Origin: DATFVJ01 sp963820395
GTDB taxonomy: Bacteria > Actinomycetota > Actinomycetes > Streptosporangiales > Streptosporangiaceae
Length of the DNA: 64,000 nucleotides
Assembly (NCBI GenBank): GCA_963820395.1
Contig: CAWGAE010000015.1
Coordinates: 310,001-374,000, forward strand
Direction: 5' to 3'
Below, one piece after another: positions 1-9,253 of this stretch. Position numbers and translations under genes: made by a program. Under the pieces are notes generated by a model. The model made no database searches and was not told where the DNA came from. It worked only from the letters and a program-made list of their open reading frames with translations. Numbering within the stretch: the stretch's first letter is position 1; each line of letters starts with the position of its first letter.

Positions 1-657
1 AGCGCCCTCGAAGATCATCTGAGTGGTAACCGAGGCGCGCATACCCATCTTTCGCTCCGGTGGCGCGGCGGATACCCCCTCTGTGCCGCTGGGCACGTGC
101 AGGCAACTGATCCCCTGGGCGCGGCCAGGTCCCGCGCCGTCTCCCTGCGTGCGGGCGAACAGCGCATAGAAGTCGGCGGCGCCGCCATGGGTGATCCACG
201 CCTTGACGCCGTCGACCGTATAACCGCGGGGGTCGCGCGCGGCACGCGTGCGCAGCGCCGCCGCGTCCGAGCCGCAGTGCGGCTCGGACAGGCAGTAGGC
301 GCCGAGCATCTCGCCACCGAGCATCCCGGGCAGCCACTGTGCCCGCTGGGCATCGCTACCGAACGCCGCGACGGGAAAACACGCCAGCGTGTGCACGCTC
401 ACGCCGATCCCGATAGCGAGCCAGCCCGCCGCGAGCTTCTCCACGACCTGCAGGTAAGCCTCATAGGGCTGCCCGCCGCCGCCGTACTCGACTGGATAGG
501 GCAGCCCGAGCAACCCGGCACGGCCGAGCAGCGTGAACAACTCGCGTGGGAAACGGCCGGACTCCTCCGCGGCGGCAGCCGCTGGCCGCACCTCCCGCTC
601 GACAAGCTCATCGGTGAGCTCGAGCAGGGCTCTCAGGTCCCCATCCACCGCTGTCAT
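1..657 (-). CDS. Acyl-CoA dehydrogenase (C-terminus beyond window)
   Basis: The 219 visible residues are the N-terminal helical domain and the start of the middle beta domain of an FAD-dependent acyl-CoA dehydrogenase, which oxidises acyl-CoA to trans-2-enoyl-CoA. The block YCLSEPHCGSDAAA near residue 140 matches the family's flavin/substrate-loop signature, and a GGGGQPYEAY segment near residue 55 is typical of the N-domain. The ATG at 657 has GGGAG six to eight bases upstream and lies 30 bp after the M24 peptidase stop, so the two are probably cotranscribed. The gene runs off the left edge, so the catalytic glutamate and acyl specificity cannot be seen. Confidence 0.85.
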   Translation of the reverse strand, partial: MTAVDGDLRALLELTDELVEREVRPAAAAAEESGRFPRELFTLLGRAGLLGLPYPVEYGGGGQPYEAYLQVVEKLAAGWLAIGIGVSVHTLACFPVAAFGSDAQRAQWLPGMLGGEMLGAYCLSEPHCGSDAAALRTRAARDPRGYTVDGVKAWITHGGAADFYALFARTQGDGAGPGRAQGISCLHVPSGTEGVSAAPPERKMGMRASVTTQMIFEGA

Positions 658-687
658 GAACTCCCGCCATGCCATGCCACCGCAACG

Positions 688-1797
688 TCACCCATCCACG
701 ACAACGAGATCACGGGTGCTGTTGTTCAGCCGCGCCGAACCTTGTTCGGTGCAGACCACGATGTCCTCGATGCGCGCCCCGTGCGCGCCCGGGTAGATCC
801 CGGGCTCGATCGAAAACGCCATCCCCGGCTCGAGCGGCTCGGTGTTTCCGGCCACGATGTACGGTTCCTCGTGTGTCTCGAGGCCGATGCCATGGCCCGT
901 TCTGTGAATGAAGAACTCGCCGTAGCCGGCCTGCGTGATCAGGTCACGGGCGACAGCGTCGATGGCCTCCGCCGTGATCCCCGGCCGGGCGGCCGCGCAC
1001 GCGGCCTCCTGCGCGTCCTGCAGCACCTTGTAGTAAGCAGAGAAATCGGCCGGCGGCGCGCCGATCGCGTAGGTGCGGGTACTGTCCGAGCAGTAACCGC
1101 TCGGCATGGTGCCGCCGATGTCCACCACCACGACGTCGCCGTGGGCGAGCACGCGATCAGAAAGCTCGTGGTGCGGGCTCGCGGCGTTAGGGCCTGACGC
1201 CACGATCGTGAAGTCGACCCTCGCATGTCCTTCCGCGAGGATCGCGGCGGCGACGTCCGCGCCGACCTCCCGTTCGGTCCGGCCCGGCCGCAGCAGCCCA
1301 GGTACGTGGTCGTGCACCCGGTCGATCGCGGCGCCCGCCTCCGAGAGCGCCGCCACCTCGGCGACGCTCTTGCGCATCCGCAGCCCGCGCAGCACCGGGC
1401 CGGCGAGTACCTGCGCCACGCCCGGCAGCACGGCTCGCAGCCGAAGGACCATCATTGCCCACATCCGGTCGGCAAGGCCGACCTTGCCGACATCCCCGAG
1501 TATCGCGGCGACGATCGCGTACGGGTCGTCGGTCTCGTGCCACGCCATCAGCTCGATGCCGAGCCGCTCGACCCCGGCCGCCTCGGCGGCAGGCAATTCG
1601 AGGCGGGGAACAAGAAGGACGGGCGTGCCCCGCGCGGGTACGACGAGGCAGGTCAGCCGCTCGAGCTGGTGCGCGTCGTACCCGGTCACATACCGCAGAT
1701 CCGGTCCAGGGGTGAGCAGCAGGGCGTCCAGCCCGGCGGTACGGGTTTTCTCTGCCACTTTGGCCAGCCGGCCGGACGGGTAAAGCTCACTGTTCAC
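688..1797 (-). CDS. M24 family metallopeptidase (Xaa-Pro aminopeptidase/dipeptidase type)
   Basis: A 369-residue creatinase/prolidase-fold peptidase that would remove residues from Xaa-Pro peptides in the cytoplasm. A creatinase-type N-domain covers about residues 1-145 and the pita-bread catalytic domain about 150-365. All five metal ligands are visible: D226 in VVVDIGG, D238 in CSDSTRTY, H302 in GHGIG, E331 in SIEPG and E344 in RIED. The start is GTG at 1797. Position next to the exonuclease/helY/tat block matches M. tuberculosis, where PepE (Rv2089c) lies beside Rv2090 and helY. The acyl-CoA dehydrogenase gene follows 30 bp downstream. Substrate preference (prolidase versus aminopeptidase) is not resolved. 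Confidence 0.9.
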   Translation of the reverse strand: MNSELYPSGRLAKVAEKTRTAGLDALLLTPGPDLRYVTGYDAHQLERLTCLVVPARGTPVLLVPRLELPAAEAAGVERLGIELMAWHETDDPYAIVAAILGDVGKVGLADRMWAMMVLRLRAVLPGVAQVLAGPVLRGLRMRKSVAEVAALSEAGAAIDRVHDHVPGLLRPGRTEREVGADVAAAILAEGHARVDFTIVASGPNAASPHHELSDRVLAHGDVVVVDIGGTMPSGYCSDSTRTYAIGAPPADFSAYYKVLQDAQEAACAAARPGITAEAIDAVARDLITQAGYGEFFIHRTGHGIGLETHEEPYIVAGNTEPLEPGMAFSIEPGIYPGAHGARIEDIVVCTEQGSARLNNSTRDLVVVDG

Positions 1798-2009
1798 CGC
1801 GCCAATCTATTACCGATGCGGTTCGGGCCGCATGGCGGCGGTGCCGCGGCTGGCTGCCCCGAGACCCGGGGCGAGGTATTCGCGTACGGCCACCCATCCG
1901 GACCCCGGCTCGTGACAAAGGACCTTTGACCCCTCACCACCTGCAGGCGGTGCCCGCTGAGACCGCCGTCATCCGCTGACACGCTGCCATCCCCTGACAC
2001 GCCGCCATC

Positions 2010-2053
2010 AGCTGGCACATAGGGGCCTCGTGGCGGCGCCCCATGTGCCAGCT
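2010..2053 (-). terminator. Long hairpin downstream of the small membrane-protein genes
   Basis: Perfect 11-bp arms AGCTGGCACAT (2010-2020) and ATGTGCCAGCT (2043-2053) continue inward as GGGGC/GCCCC with one bulged base, leaving an 11-base loop. It lies 10 bp after the stop of the minus-strand gene ending at 2064 and has no clear U-tract, so it may work as a hairpin terminator or RNA stabiliser. Upstream, 1976-2008 holds short imperfect repeats of a CTGACACGC-type motif. Confidence 0.55.
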
Positions 2054-2063
2054 CGGGAGCCGC

Positions 2064-2297
2064 TCACGGTGCCAAGCCGTGCTCGGCACCGGCTTCTCGT
2101 ACTGGTGGCGGCTCCTCGGCCGTTCGGTGACTGTCACGGGTTGCCTTGACCAAGGCAGTCAAAGAAGCGGCGAACCTCTGTTCGGCCGCGTCCAGCTCCG
2201 CCCGGGCTTCCTCGTGATGTTCCATTGCCAGCAGGATGCCCACGGCGACGCCGGCCACGAGTACCACAAGCAGGATGAGCGTGACCACGGCGGCCAC
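2064..2297 (-). CDS. Small single-pass membrane protein, unknown function
   Basis: A 77-residue protein starting with GTG at 2297. Residues 1-25 form one strongly hydrophobic helix, followed by a charged, probably helical cytoplasmic tail rich in Glu, Arg and Ala. It begins six bases after the stop of the upstream small membrane-protein gene, and the hairpin at 2010-2053 follows it, so the two probably form a bicistronic unit. I do not recognise the family. GC-rich third positions and tight spacing support coding. Confidence 0.55.
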   Translation of the reverse strand: MAAVVTLILLVVLVAGVAVGILLAMEHHEEARAELDAAEQRFAASLTALVKATRDSHRTAEEPPPVREAGAEHGLAP

Positions 2298-2303
2298 TGG
2301 CCA

Positions 2304-2531
2304 CTATGGCTCCTGTCCGGTGAGCTCGTCGACGGCCGTATCGATTCGCTGTCTGGTCAGCTTCTCGGCCCGCTTCGCCTCGGCCTGCCAGTACCTCACC
2401 TTCCGCTGCATACGCTCCTGGGAGCGGTGCATCGCCGCGGTCGCGACCATCAGCGTCAGCCACGAGCCCACAATGAGGCCGGTGATGACCGACGCAAGCA
2501 TGATGGGAGCGATCATCTGCCCGAGTTCCAT
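2304..2531 (-). CDS. Small membrane protein, unknown function
   Basis: A 75-residue protein starting at the ATG at 2531, chosen because GGGGG lies about seven bases upstream; an in-frame ATG at 2570 would add 13 basic residues. Residues 7-32 form one transmembrane helix. The rest is a highly charged helix (RSQERMQRKVRYWQAEAKRAEKL) that could form a coiled coil. It is followed six bases later by a second small membrane protein, so the pair may act together. It is divergent from the XRE regulator at 2713. No function can be assigned. Confidence 0.55.
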   Translation of the reverse strand: MELGQMIAPIMLASVITGLIVGSWLTLMVATAAMHRSQERMQRKVRYWQAEAKRAEKLTRQRIDTAVDELTGQEP

Positions 2532-2599
2532 GCGCGCGCCCCCTTTCTTGCCCGGGAGCCGACGGGGCATCCTGGGTGGTGTATACCCTTAGATGCAAG

Positions 2600-2627
2600 T
2601 TGCACCGTCATATGCAGTAGATATTTT
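2600..2627 (+). promoter_or_regulatory. Candidate sigma70-type promoter for the XRE regulator
   Basis: TTGCAC (2600-2605) and TATTTT (2622-2627) are separated by 16 bases in an unusually AT-rich stretch of this GC-rich region, about 85 bp before the XRE gene start. Only the sequence match supports this. Confidence 0.3.
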
Positions 2628-2712
2628 TATAAAACCTGCGCAGCATCTTGCTATCGCTTGGGCCAGGTGTAGGTAACGTCGAACTGGGAAGCCGACCCTT
2701 TTTGGAGGACGG

Positions 2713-3591
2713 GTGCCCGACCATGGAAGCCCGACCGTACGCAGACGGCAGCTCGCCGGAGAACTGCACCGCCTGCGTGATCACACTGGACTGACAGGAG
2801 ATCAAGTCGCGGAGCAACTGGGCTGGTCGCCGTCCAAGATCAGCAGGATCGAGAACGCTCGCTCCGGGGTCAGGCTCGCCGACGCCAGAAGGCTGCTGGA
2901 TGTCTACGCTGTCGAGGGCGCTCATCGGGACGCGTTGCTTGCCCTCACCCGCGACGCAGCCGGCAAGGGGTGGTGGGAAGGCTACTCCGGCGACATACCC
3001 GAGGAGTACGCGACGCTTATCGGCTTGGAGGCCGAAGCCGAGTCAGTTTGCTACTGGGAGCCACAGGTCGTCACCGGGTTGCTGCAGACGGAAGCGTACG
3101 CGCGAGCGGTGATTGCGACTTGGCAAACGCTGGTAACAACCCCGCCGGGAGCGATTGAACGCCGTGTCGAGGCCCGGCTCGCGCGCCAGGCGGTGTTGAC
3201 CCGGGAGAGGCCGCTCACAATCTTTGCGGTCCTGGAGGAATCTGTGTTGCTAAGGAGGCTTGCTGATAACGCAGTAATGTACGCGCAGCTTGACAGGCTT
3301 GCCGAGATTTCACAGCTGCCTAACGTGCGGCTGCAGATTCTTCCGTTGGATGGGCCTCATCCTGTGGGCACCGGCGCGTTTGCGCTCTTTCGGTTCGCAC
3401 CTGCCCATGACGTGTCGCTGCCTGATGTGGCGGTTATTGAAGATCTCGCGAACAGCCGGTACGCAGAGGGGGAAACTGAAACTTTTCATTACCGGGTCGC
3501 ATTCGAACGGTTGCAGGCCGAGTCCCTGGATTCGGTCCGGTCGCGGGAGCTGATCCGTAAAGTCGCGCACCAAACCTGGCGGCCAGCGTAG
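2713..3591 (+). CDS. XRE/Scr1-family helix-turn-helix regulator with DUF5753 domain
   Basis: A 292-residue cytoplasmic regulator. Residues 8-65 form an XRE-type HTH (GDQVAEQLGWSPSKISRIENARSG). The rest matches the DUF5753 domain found in Scr1-like actinomycete regulators (WEPQVVTGLLQTEAYARAVI, LPLDGPHPVGTGAFALFRF). The GTG at 2713 has GGAGGAC a few bases upstream. A DUF397 gene lies 360 bp downstream on the same strand, the usual partner arrangement in actinomycetes, where such pairs affect development or antibiotic production. The specific target is unknown. Confidence 0.88.
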   Translation: MPDHGSPTVRRRQLAGELHRLRDHTGLTGDQVAEQLGWSPSKISRIENARSGVRLADARRLLDVYAVEGAHRDALLALTRDAAGKGWWEGYSGDIPEEYATLIGLEAEAESVCYWEPQVVTGLLQTEAYARAVIATWQTLVTTPPGAIERRVEARLARQAVLTRERPLTIFAVLEESVLLRRLADNAVMYAQLDRLAEISQLPNVRLQILPLDGPHPVGTGAFALFRFAPAHDVSLPDVAVIEDLANSRYAEGETETFHYRVAFERLQAESLDSVRSRELIRKVAHQTWRPA

Positions 3592-3954
3592 CGGGAGCCC
3601 TCGTAGCCGGACAACAGATAAGCGTGAGATCCGTGATCATAGGGCACGTCAGGGTAACCTAATGATGACAGAGAGTCAGAACACACGGCTCGGCGGGCCG
3701 CCTTGACCAGGGAGAACACAGCTTGCCCCGCTGCCAACGAGTGCGGATCGATCACCTCCGGCGCGCACTGGTTCTTGCGCGCCGCGGCTGGAAGATCGCT
3801 AAACTCCGGGCAGTTGAGTCACGCTCCCCGATGGAGCCACACCGGGCAGCGCCGTCTCGAATGGAGATCCGCAAGTATAAAATGGGACAACTATGCTTAG
3901 AACGGTCGTTTCGAGGCGCAGCGAGGATGACAGCAAAAGAGAACCGGGGAGTTA
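3592..3954 (+). other. Intergenic stretch between XRE and DUF397 genes
   Basis: These 363 bases hold short open frames, but none has recognisable protein features or a convincing ribosome-binding site. No repeat or hairpin stands out. The DUF397 promoter probably lies here. Confidence 0.4.
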
Positions 3955-4164
3955 GTGGTAAATATGACAGATCTATGTGACGCGCGATGGAAGAAGAGCA
4001 CGCACAGTGCTGCGAACGGATGCTGTATCGAGGTAGCCCGGCTACGCGACCGCCACGTCGAGGTCCGGGACAGCAAGGATGTCGTGGGACCCGTCCTGAC
4101 ATTCACTTCAGCGGAGTGGGAAGCTTTCCTGAAGAACGTGAAGGACGGAAGTTACGAAATCTGA
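3955..4164 (+). CDS. DUF397 domain protein
   Basis: A 69-residue protein that is essentially one DUF397 domain: WKKSTHSAANGCCIEVARL, VEVRDSKD and FTSAEWEAFLKNVKDG are the conserved blocks. DUF397 proteins are small partners of the XRE/DUF5753 regulators and may modulate them. The start is ambiguous: GTG at 3955 is three bases from GGGGAG, and ATG at 3964 is twelve bases from it. Context with the upstream XRE gene makes the family call firm; the molecular role is inferred. Confidence 0.85.
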   Translation: MVNMTDLCDARWKKSTHSAANGCCIEVARLRDRHVEVRDSKDVVGPVLTFTSAEWEAFLKNVKDGSYEI

Positions 4165-4186
4165 CTTTCAGTCCGCCAACATCCAA

Positions 4187-4218
4187 CATCCCCGCAGACC
4201 GCGTTGTCGGCGGGGATG
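4187..4218 (+). terminator. Hairpin after the DUF397 gene
   Basis: Nine-base perfect arms CATCCCCGC (4187-4195) and GCGGGGATG (4210-4218) flank a 14-base loop, 22 bp after the DUF397 stop. There is no long U-tract, so termination efficiency is uncertain. Confidence 0.55.
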
Positions 4219-4467
4219 CTTGGTATCAGCACGCTCAATAACTGGGACGACGATTCTCCGCTCGTCGTTTTCAGTTATACCGTATCCTGCCGACCGCAGT
4301 AGATAACCAGGATTCTGACGAAACCACCTGTCGCCGCGGGCTGGAAAGGAGGCGAGGGTGGATGGTCAGGTCAGATCACCGCCACGGACCGGCGCCCCGG
4401 CAGGTGCGGCCCATGCTCTGACACGGATCGATACCTCCGGGCGCGTTTCTTCATCCGCGGCACCGCC

Positions 4468-5441
4468 TCAAGGGGCACCCCCCTCAAGGGCACCGAGCAG
4501 GCGGCCGAGCGAGGAGCCCAGGTTCCACCGCACGCCGAGGTCCATGAGCCGTGCCCGGTCGTTCGGTTCGGCAGGAAGCACGTCCTCAAGTGGCGGGATC
4601 GGCACATCCGTGGCAACCCGCACGACCGGCACGGCGGCCTCGAGATACGTCGCGGTCGGCGGCCAGTTTCGGTCGGCTGCTGCCAAGATGGCTGGCCACG
4701 GGATCCTCTTCGAGCGCCGCGAGCATGGCGTCAACCGTGCCGAAACGGCGCACCAGCGCGGCAGCCGTTTTGGAGCCAATTCCCCGCACTCCAGGCAGGC
4801 CGTCACTTGGATCACCCCTGAGCACCGCGAAGTCCGCGTACGCGCGGCCAGGTATGTTGTAGCGAGCCGTCACTCCCGCCTCGTCGACCACTTCGAGCCG
4901 CGCGAGGCCACGCGCGGTGTAAAGCACCCGGACCTGCCGTGCGTCGTCCACGAGCTGGAACAGGTCCCGGTCGCCTGTCACGATGTCGACTGGCACGCCA
5001 GCGCGAGCCGCGAGGGTGCCGATCACGTCATCCGCTTCGTAGCCAGGCGCAAGCGCCTGGGCGATGCCAGCCGCGTCGAGCACCTCGCCGATCAGGGGGA
5101 TCTGCGCGGTCAGCGCGGCAGGTGCGATCTCCGCTCCGTCGGGCCCGGCTCGGTGCGCCTTGTAGGAGGGCAGGGCCGCGACGCGGAAGGCCGGCCGCCA
5201 GTCGGCGTCCATGCACGCCACGAGCCGGGACGGGCGGCCCCGCTGGCCGGCCCGGCGCACGCTGGTCGAGCTGGATGAGGCGGGCGATCATGTCAAGCAA
5301 GCCGCGCACGGCATTCACCGGCGTTCCGTCCGGCGCGGTAACGGAGTCGGGAACCCCGTAGAACGCACGGTAGTAGAGCGCCGGCGTGTCGAGCAGCATC
5401 AGATGTGAGCTGGTCGTGGTTGTCGTGGGCATCAGAACCAT
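4468..5441 (-). pseudogene. 5'-3' exonuclease (Rv2090-like), two frameshifts
   Basis: The pieces together give a FEN-like 5'-3' exonuclease, as in DNA polymerase I N-domains. The start (MLLDTPALYYRAFYGVPDS) is read from 5441. The middle (ACMDADWRPAFRVA, PGYEADDVIGTLA, DIVTGDRDLFQLV, GVRGIGSKTAAALVRRFG) is in a second frame. The end (EAAVPVVRVATDVP) is in a third. The first shift lies near 5262-5275, beside about 11 residues absent from typical homologues. The second is explained by one extra base near 4648. The acidic metal residues and helix-hairpin-helix are intact, so sequence error is as likely as real loss. Its place beside helY matches M. tuberculosis Rv2090. Confidence 0.8.
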
Positions 5442-5646
5442 CCTGCCAGTTGGATGTCACGCCAGCTGGCAGGCGGGCGGGTGTTCCTGACGGGATCGTG
5501 CCCGGGTGCCCGGCGAGGGTACGGGTCGGCGCCGCCTTTATCCTGCCGCCACCGCCGACGGGCCGGGACACGGTGCCGTCGACCCGGCTGTCGCCGTCCG
5601 CGACCGCCACGGCGAACGGCGCGGCCGGTGTGCGATCGTGGGACAC

Positions 5647-6442
5647 GTGGTCTTCGCTGAGAAGCCCGCGGTGGTGGGGCATCGCGGGTTCGGGCGCGGC
5701 ATTTCCGGCGGATATCCAGAGAACACGGTCGAATCCTGCCTGGCCGCCGCGGCCGCTGGCTTGCCGTGGATCGAGGTCGATGCCCGGCGGACCGCCGACG
5801 ACCAGCTCGTGCTACGGCACGACTGGACGGCGCCGGACGGCTCGTACATCGCCGACCGCACGGCCGAAGAACTCGCCCGCCAGGGAATCGCACGGCTCGC
5901 CGACGTCCTCGACGCGGTCCCGCCGGAGATGGGCATCGATATCGACGTCAAGACGGTACTTGCCGACGCGACGGACCCGAAGACACGGCGCACGGGCACG
6001 TTGCTCGCCGCAGCGCTCAGTGCGGAGTCGCAGCGGCGCAGGCTGCTCGTGACGTCCTTCGATCCCGGGCTGCTCATCGGCATCCGGCCAGATCTCCCGG
6101 GCGTCGCGTTCGGCCTGCTCACCTGGTTGTATTTTCCGCCGCAGCACGGGATACCCGCGGCTGCGGGCCTCGGACTTGACGTCGATCGGCTTGCATACGG
6201 GCTCGTTGCGGCCAGTGGCAGAGGCCGCGCCTTCCCGCGCCGCCGGCGGCGGTCCGCACGCCTTCCCGACTGCCGCGGAGGCGATCGCGGTCGCGCACGA
6301 GGCCGGGCTCGACGTGGTCGTCTGGAGCCCCGATCCGGCGGCCGCGGGACATTATGCCGACGCCGGTGCCGATGCGCTCTGCGTAGACGACGTGCCGGGG
6401 ACACTCGCCGCGCTGGCGAGTAACCGCGCCGGCCCCAGGTAG
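5647..6442 (+). pseudogene. Glycerophosphodiester phosphodiesterase, one frameshift
   Basis: A GDPD TIM-barrel enzyme that would hydrolyse glycerophosphodiesters to glycerol-3-phosphate and alcohol. VVGHRGFG, PENTVESCLAAAAAG, IEVDARRTADDQLVLRHD and IDIDVKTVL are the catalytic and metal-binding blocks. The frame is lost at about 6184: deleting one G in GTCGATCGG joins it to IGLHTGSLRPV and VVVWSPDPAAAGHYADAGADALCVDD in the next frame, completing the barrel. The start is uncertain; GTG at 5647 is used, and GTG at 5638 is possible. Total length without the shift, about 264 residues, is normal for the family. Confidence 0.8.
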
Positions 6443-6468
6443 ATGACGGGGTGGTGCGTCGCGCCGGG

Positions 6469-6526
6469 TTCATGATCCCGGTCACTTCACTGAACATCCT
6501 TACAAGAAATGACCTGGAATCATGAA
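6469..6526. terminator. Hairpin between convergent GDPD and helY
   Basis: TTCATGAT (6469-6476) pairs with ATCATGAA (6519-6526), with further pairing GGTCA (6480-6484)/TGACC (6510-6514). It sits between two convergent genes and could serve both strands. Confidence 0.5.
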
Positions 6527-6544
6527 TTATCAAAACGCGCGGGG

Positions 6545-9232
6545 TCAGGCCACCGAGGAATAGGCGACGACGCCGCGGCGCATCGCGTCGATGGCCGCCC
6601 GCGCTGCCCGGGCGAGCTGCGGATCCGCGGCGGCCGTGATCTGGTCGAGCAGGTCGATCAACTGCTTGACGGCCCGCACGAAGTCGCCTGCAGTGAGGCC
6701 GCATTCGGTGAGTACCTCATCGAGCCGGTGTCCGCGCGCCCACCGGAAGGCGGCCCAAGCGAAGCCGAGGATCCGGCTCACGCAGGAAGGACAGCGAATT
6801 GTCGCTCTCGATCGTGTCCAGCTCACCCCAGAGCCGGACCATCGCGGCGAGTGCCTCCCGGGCCCGCCCTGCGGCAGTCGCGGCGCGGCAGCGTCGTCGG
6901 ACTGCCTGGACTCATAGGTTAGTGCGGACACGCAGGCGGCGAGTTCGGCCGGCTGCAGGCCGTCCCAGATCCCGTGGACCAGGCACTCCGCCGCCAGCAG
7001 GTCGAGCTCGGTGTACAGACCGGCAAGAACCTGGCCCTGCGCCGTGACCTTGTCGGCGGAGCTCCCCAGGTACCCGAGCTGCTCGAGTACGGTGCAGACC
7101 CGGTCGAAGGTGCGAGCGATCACGTGCGACCGGCTCGCTACCCGGCGCTCCAAACCGTCGACGTCGCGCTTCAGCCGGAAATAGCGCTCCGCCCAGCGCG
7201 TGTGGTCCTCCCGGTCCGGGCAGCGGTGACACGGGTGCTGCCTGATCTGCGCCCGCAGCCTGCTGATCTCAGCGTCATCCGGCGCCTGCCCACGCCGCGC
7301 CGCCGGCAGGTCCCGCCCGGCCAGCTTGTTCCGCACAGTGGCGGCAAGGTCCCTGCGATGCTGCGGCGACCTCGCACTGAACCAGTTCGGGATGCGGATC
7401 CGCTCGACCGGCTCCACCGCAATCGGGAAGTCCGCCGTCGACAACCGCTTAACCTGGCGACTCGCGGTGAGCACCAGCGGTCCAGGGCCCTGGCCGCCGG
7501 TGTCGAGGACGACCGCGACACCGGCCCGCCGGCCGCCGGGCACCTGGATCACATCGCCCGGCCGTAGCCGTTCGAGCGAACGTTCCGCTTCGGCCCTCCG
7601 GTTAGCCGAACGGCTGCGCGCGAACTCGGCCTCGCGGTCGGAGAGCTCCCTGCGCAGGGCCATGTAGCCAGCGAAGTCGCCCGCATCGCAGCTCATCGCG
7701 TCAAGGTAACCGTCGAGGGCCTGCCTGCTTCGCCGCAGCTGACGAGCGACACCGACGACGGCGCGGTCCGCCTGGAACTGCGCAAACGACGATTCGAGCA
7801 GCGCGCGGGCGCTTTCCCTGCCCACCTGGCCGACCAGGTTGACCGCCATGTTGTAGGAGGGGCGGAAACTGGAGGTGAGCTGGTAGGTCCGGGTACTCGC
7901 GAGGCCGGCCACGGCACCCGGATCTGTTCCCGGTTGCCAGATCACGACCGCGTGCCCCTCCACGTCGATCCCCCGCCGCCCGGCCCGCCCGGTGAGCTGG
8001 GTGTACTGCCCCGGTGTCAGGTTCGCGTGCGTCTCGCCGTTCCACTTGTCGAGCCGTTCGATCACCACGGTCCGCGCGGGCATGTTGACGCCGAGGGCCA
8101 GCGTTTCCGTGGCGAACACCGCCCGGATCAGGCCCTCGGTGAACAGTTCCTCCACGACCTCCTTGAAGACGGGTAGCAAGCCGGCGTGGTGTGCGGCGAC
8201 GCCCCGCTGAAGACCGTCGAGCCACTCGGCATAGCCGAGCGCGGTCAGGTCGTCGTCGTCGATGTCAGCGGTCCGCCGCTCCGCGCGCTCGCGGATCACG
8301 GCAGCCTCATCGGGCGTGGTCAGCCGCAGCCCGGCGCGCAGGCACTGCAGTACCGCGGCGTCGCAGCCGGTCCGGCTGAAGATGAACGTGATCGCAGGAA
8401 GCAGCCCGGCCGCGTCCAGCCGCTCGATCACGTCGACGCGGCTCGGCGGGCGGAGCCTGCGCGGACGGCGGCCGCCCCGGCCGCGCCCACCCCGCGCCGC
8501 ACCGTCCTCGCGGCGCGCGATGCGGAGCAGTTCCGGGTTGACCTGCGCGGCGGTGCCGCCTGCAGTGCCATTCCCGCTCGTGAAGAGGTCGTACAGACGG
8601 CCGTCCGCGAGCATGTGCTGCCAGAGCGGCACCGGCCGGTGCTCGTCCACGATCACCGTCGTGTCGCCGCGGACCCGGACCAGCCACTCGCCAAACTCCT
8701 CGGCGTTGCTCACCGTCGCGGAAAGCGCCACGACCTGCACAGACTCGGGCAGATGGATGATGACTTCTTCCCATACCGCGCCGCGGAACCGGTCGGACAG
8801 ATAGTGCACCTCGTCAAGCACCACGTAGCCGAGACCGGTCAGGGTACCAGAACCCGCGTAGAGCATGTTCCGGAGCACCTCGGTGGTCATCACCACCACG
8901 GGTGCCTCGCCGTTGACGCTGTTGTCGCCGGTGAGCAGGCCGACCTTGGCTGGCCCGTACCGGCGGACGAGATCCGCGTACTTCTGGTTGGACAGGGCCT
9001 TGATCGGTGTGGTGTAGAAGCATTTACGGCCCGCCGCAAGTGCCAGATGCACGGCGAACTCGCCGACAACCGTCTTGCCAGAACCCGTCGGGGCCGCGAC
9101 GAGCACGCTCGTGCCGTCCATGAGCCCCAGGCAGGCCCGTCGCTGGAAATCGTCGAACTCGAAGTCGTACAGGCCTTCGAAGGCGGGTGACCGGCGGCGA
9201 GACGCAGCGTACCGCTGCGCCGGAGTGGTCAT
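6545..9232 (-). CDS. helY: DEAD/DEAH-box RNA helicase, HelY/Mtr4-like
   Basis: An 895-residue Ski2-like helicase. Motif I (APTGSGKT) is at residues 47-54, DEVH at 140-143, SAT and the QLTGRAGRRGID motif VI follow, and a DSHCT-like C-terminal domain ends the protein. The family unwinds RNA or DNA with ATP. Gene order (tatA-tatC-helY) matches M. tuberculosis Rv2092c. One stretch between about 6870 and 6771 is out of register. In the alternative frame it reads ALAAMVRLWGELDTIESDN and FLREPD, as expected for HelY. A one-base loss near 6870 and a one-base gain near 6771 compensate, leaving about 33 wrong residues inside a continuous frame. Confidence 0.92.
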   Translation of the reverse strand: MTTPAQRYAASRRRSPAFEGLYDFEFDDFQRRACLGLMDGTSVLVAAPTGSGKTVVGEFAVHLALAAGRKCFYTTPIKALSNQKYADLVRRYGPAKVGLLTGDNSVNGEAPVVVMTTEVLRNMLYAGSGTLTGLGYVVLDEVHYLSDRFRGAVWEEVIIHLPESVQVVALSATVSNAEEFGEWLVRVRGDTTVIVDEHRPVPLWQHMLADGRLYDLFTSGNGTAGGTAAQVNPELLRIARREDGAARGGRGRGGRRPRRLRPPSRVDVIERLDAAGLLPAITFIFSRTGCDAAVLQCLRAGLRLTTPDEAAVIRERAERRTADIDDDDLTALGYAEWLDGLQRGVAAHHAGLLPVFKEVVEELFTEGLIRAVFATETLALGVNMPARTVVIERLDKWNGETHANLTPGQYTQLTGRAGRRGIDVEGHAVVIWQPGTDPGAVAGLASTRTYQLTSSFRPSYNMAVNLVGQVGRESARALLESSFAQFQADRAVVGVARQLRRSRQALDGYLDAMSCDAGDFAGYMALRRELSDREAEFARSRSANRRAEAERSLERLRPGDVIQVPGGRRAGVAVVLDTGGQGPGPLVLTASRQVKRLSTADFPIAVEPVERIRIPNWFSARSPQHRRDLAATVRNKLAGRDLPAARRGQAPDDAEISRLRAQIRQHPCHRCPDREDHTRWAERYFRLKRDVDGLERRVASRSHVIARTFDRVCTVLEQLGYLGSSADKVTAQGQVLAGLYTELDLLAAECLVHGIWDGLQPAELAACVSALTYESRQSDDAAAPRLPQGGPGRHSPRWSGSGVSWTRSRATIRCPSCVSRILGFAWAAFRWARGHRLDEVLTECGLTAGDFVRAVKQLIDLLDQITAAADPQLARAARAAIDAMRRGVVAYSSVA

Positions 9233-9253
9233 GAAGTCAGCTTAGGGGGTGCG

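Noticed and set aside
97..1197. Long plus-strand open frame over the acyl-CoA dehydrogenase and M24 peptidase genes
   Set aside because: It is antisense to two clear genes and has no family features; GC-rich DNA keeps many frames open.
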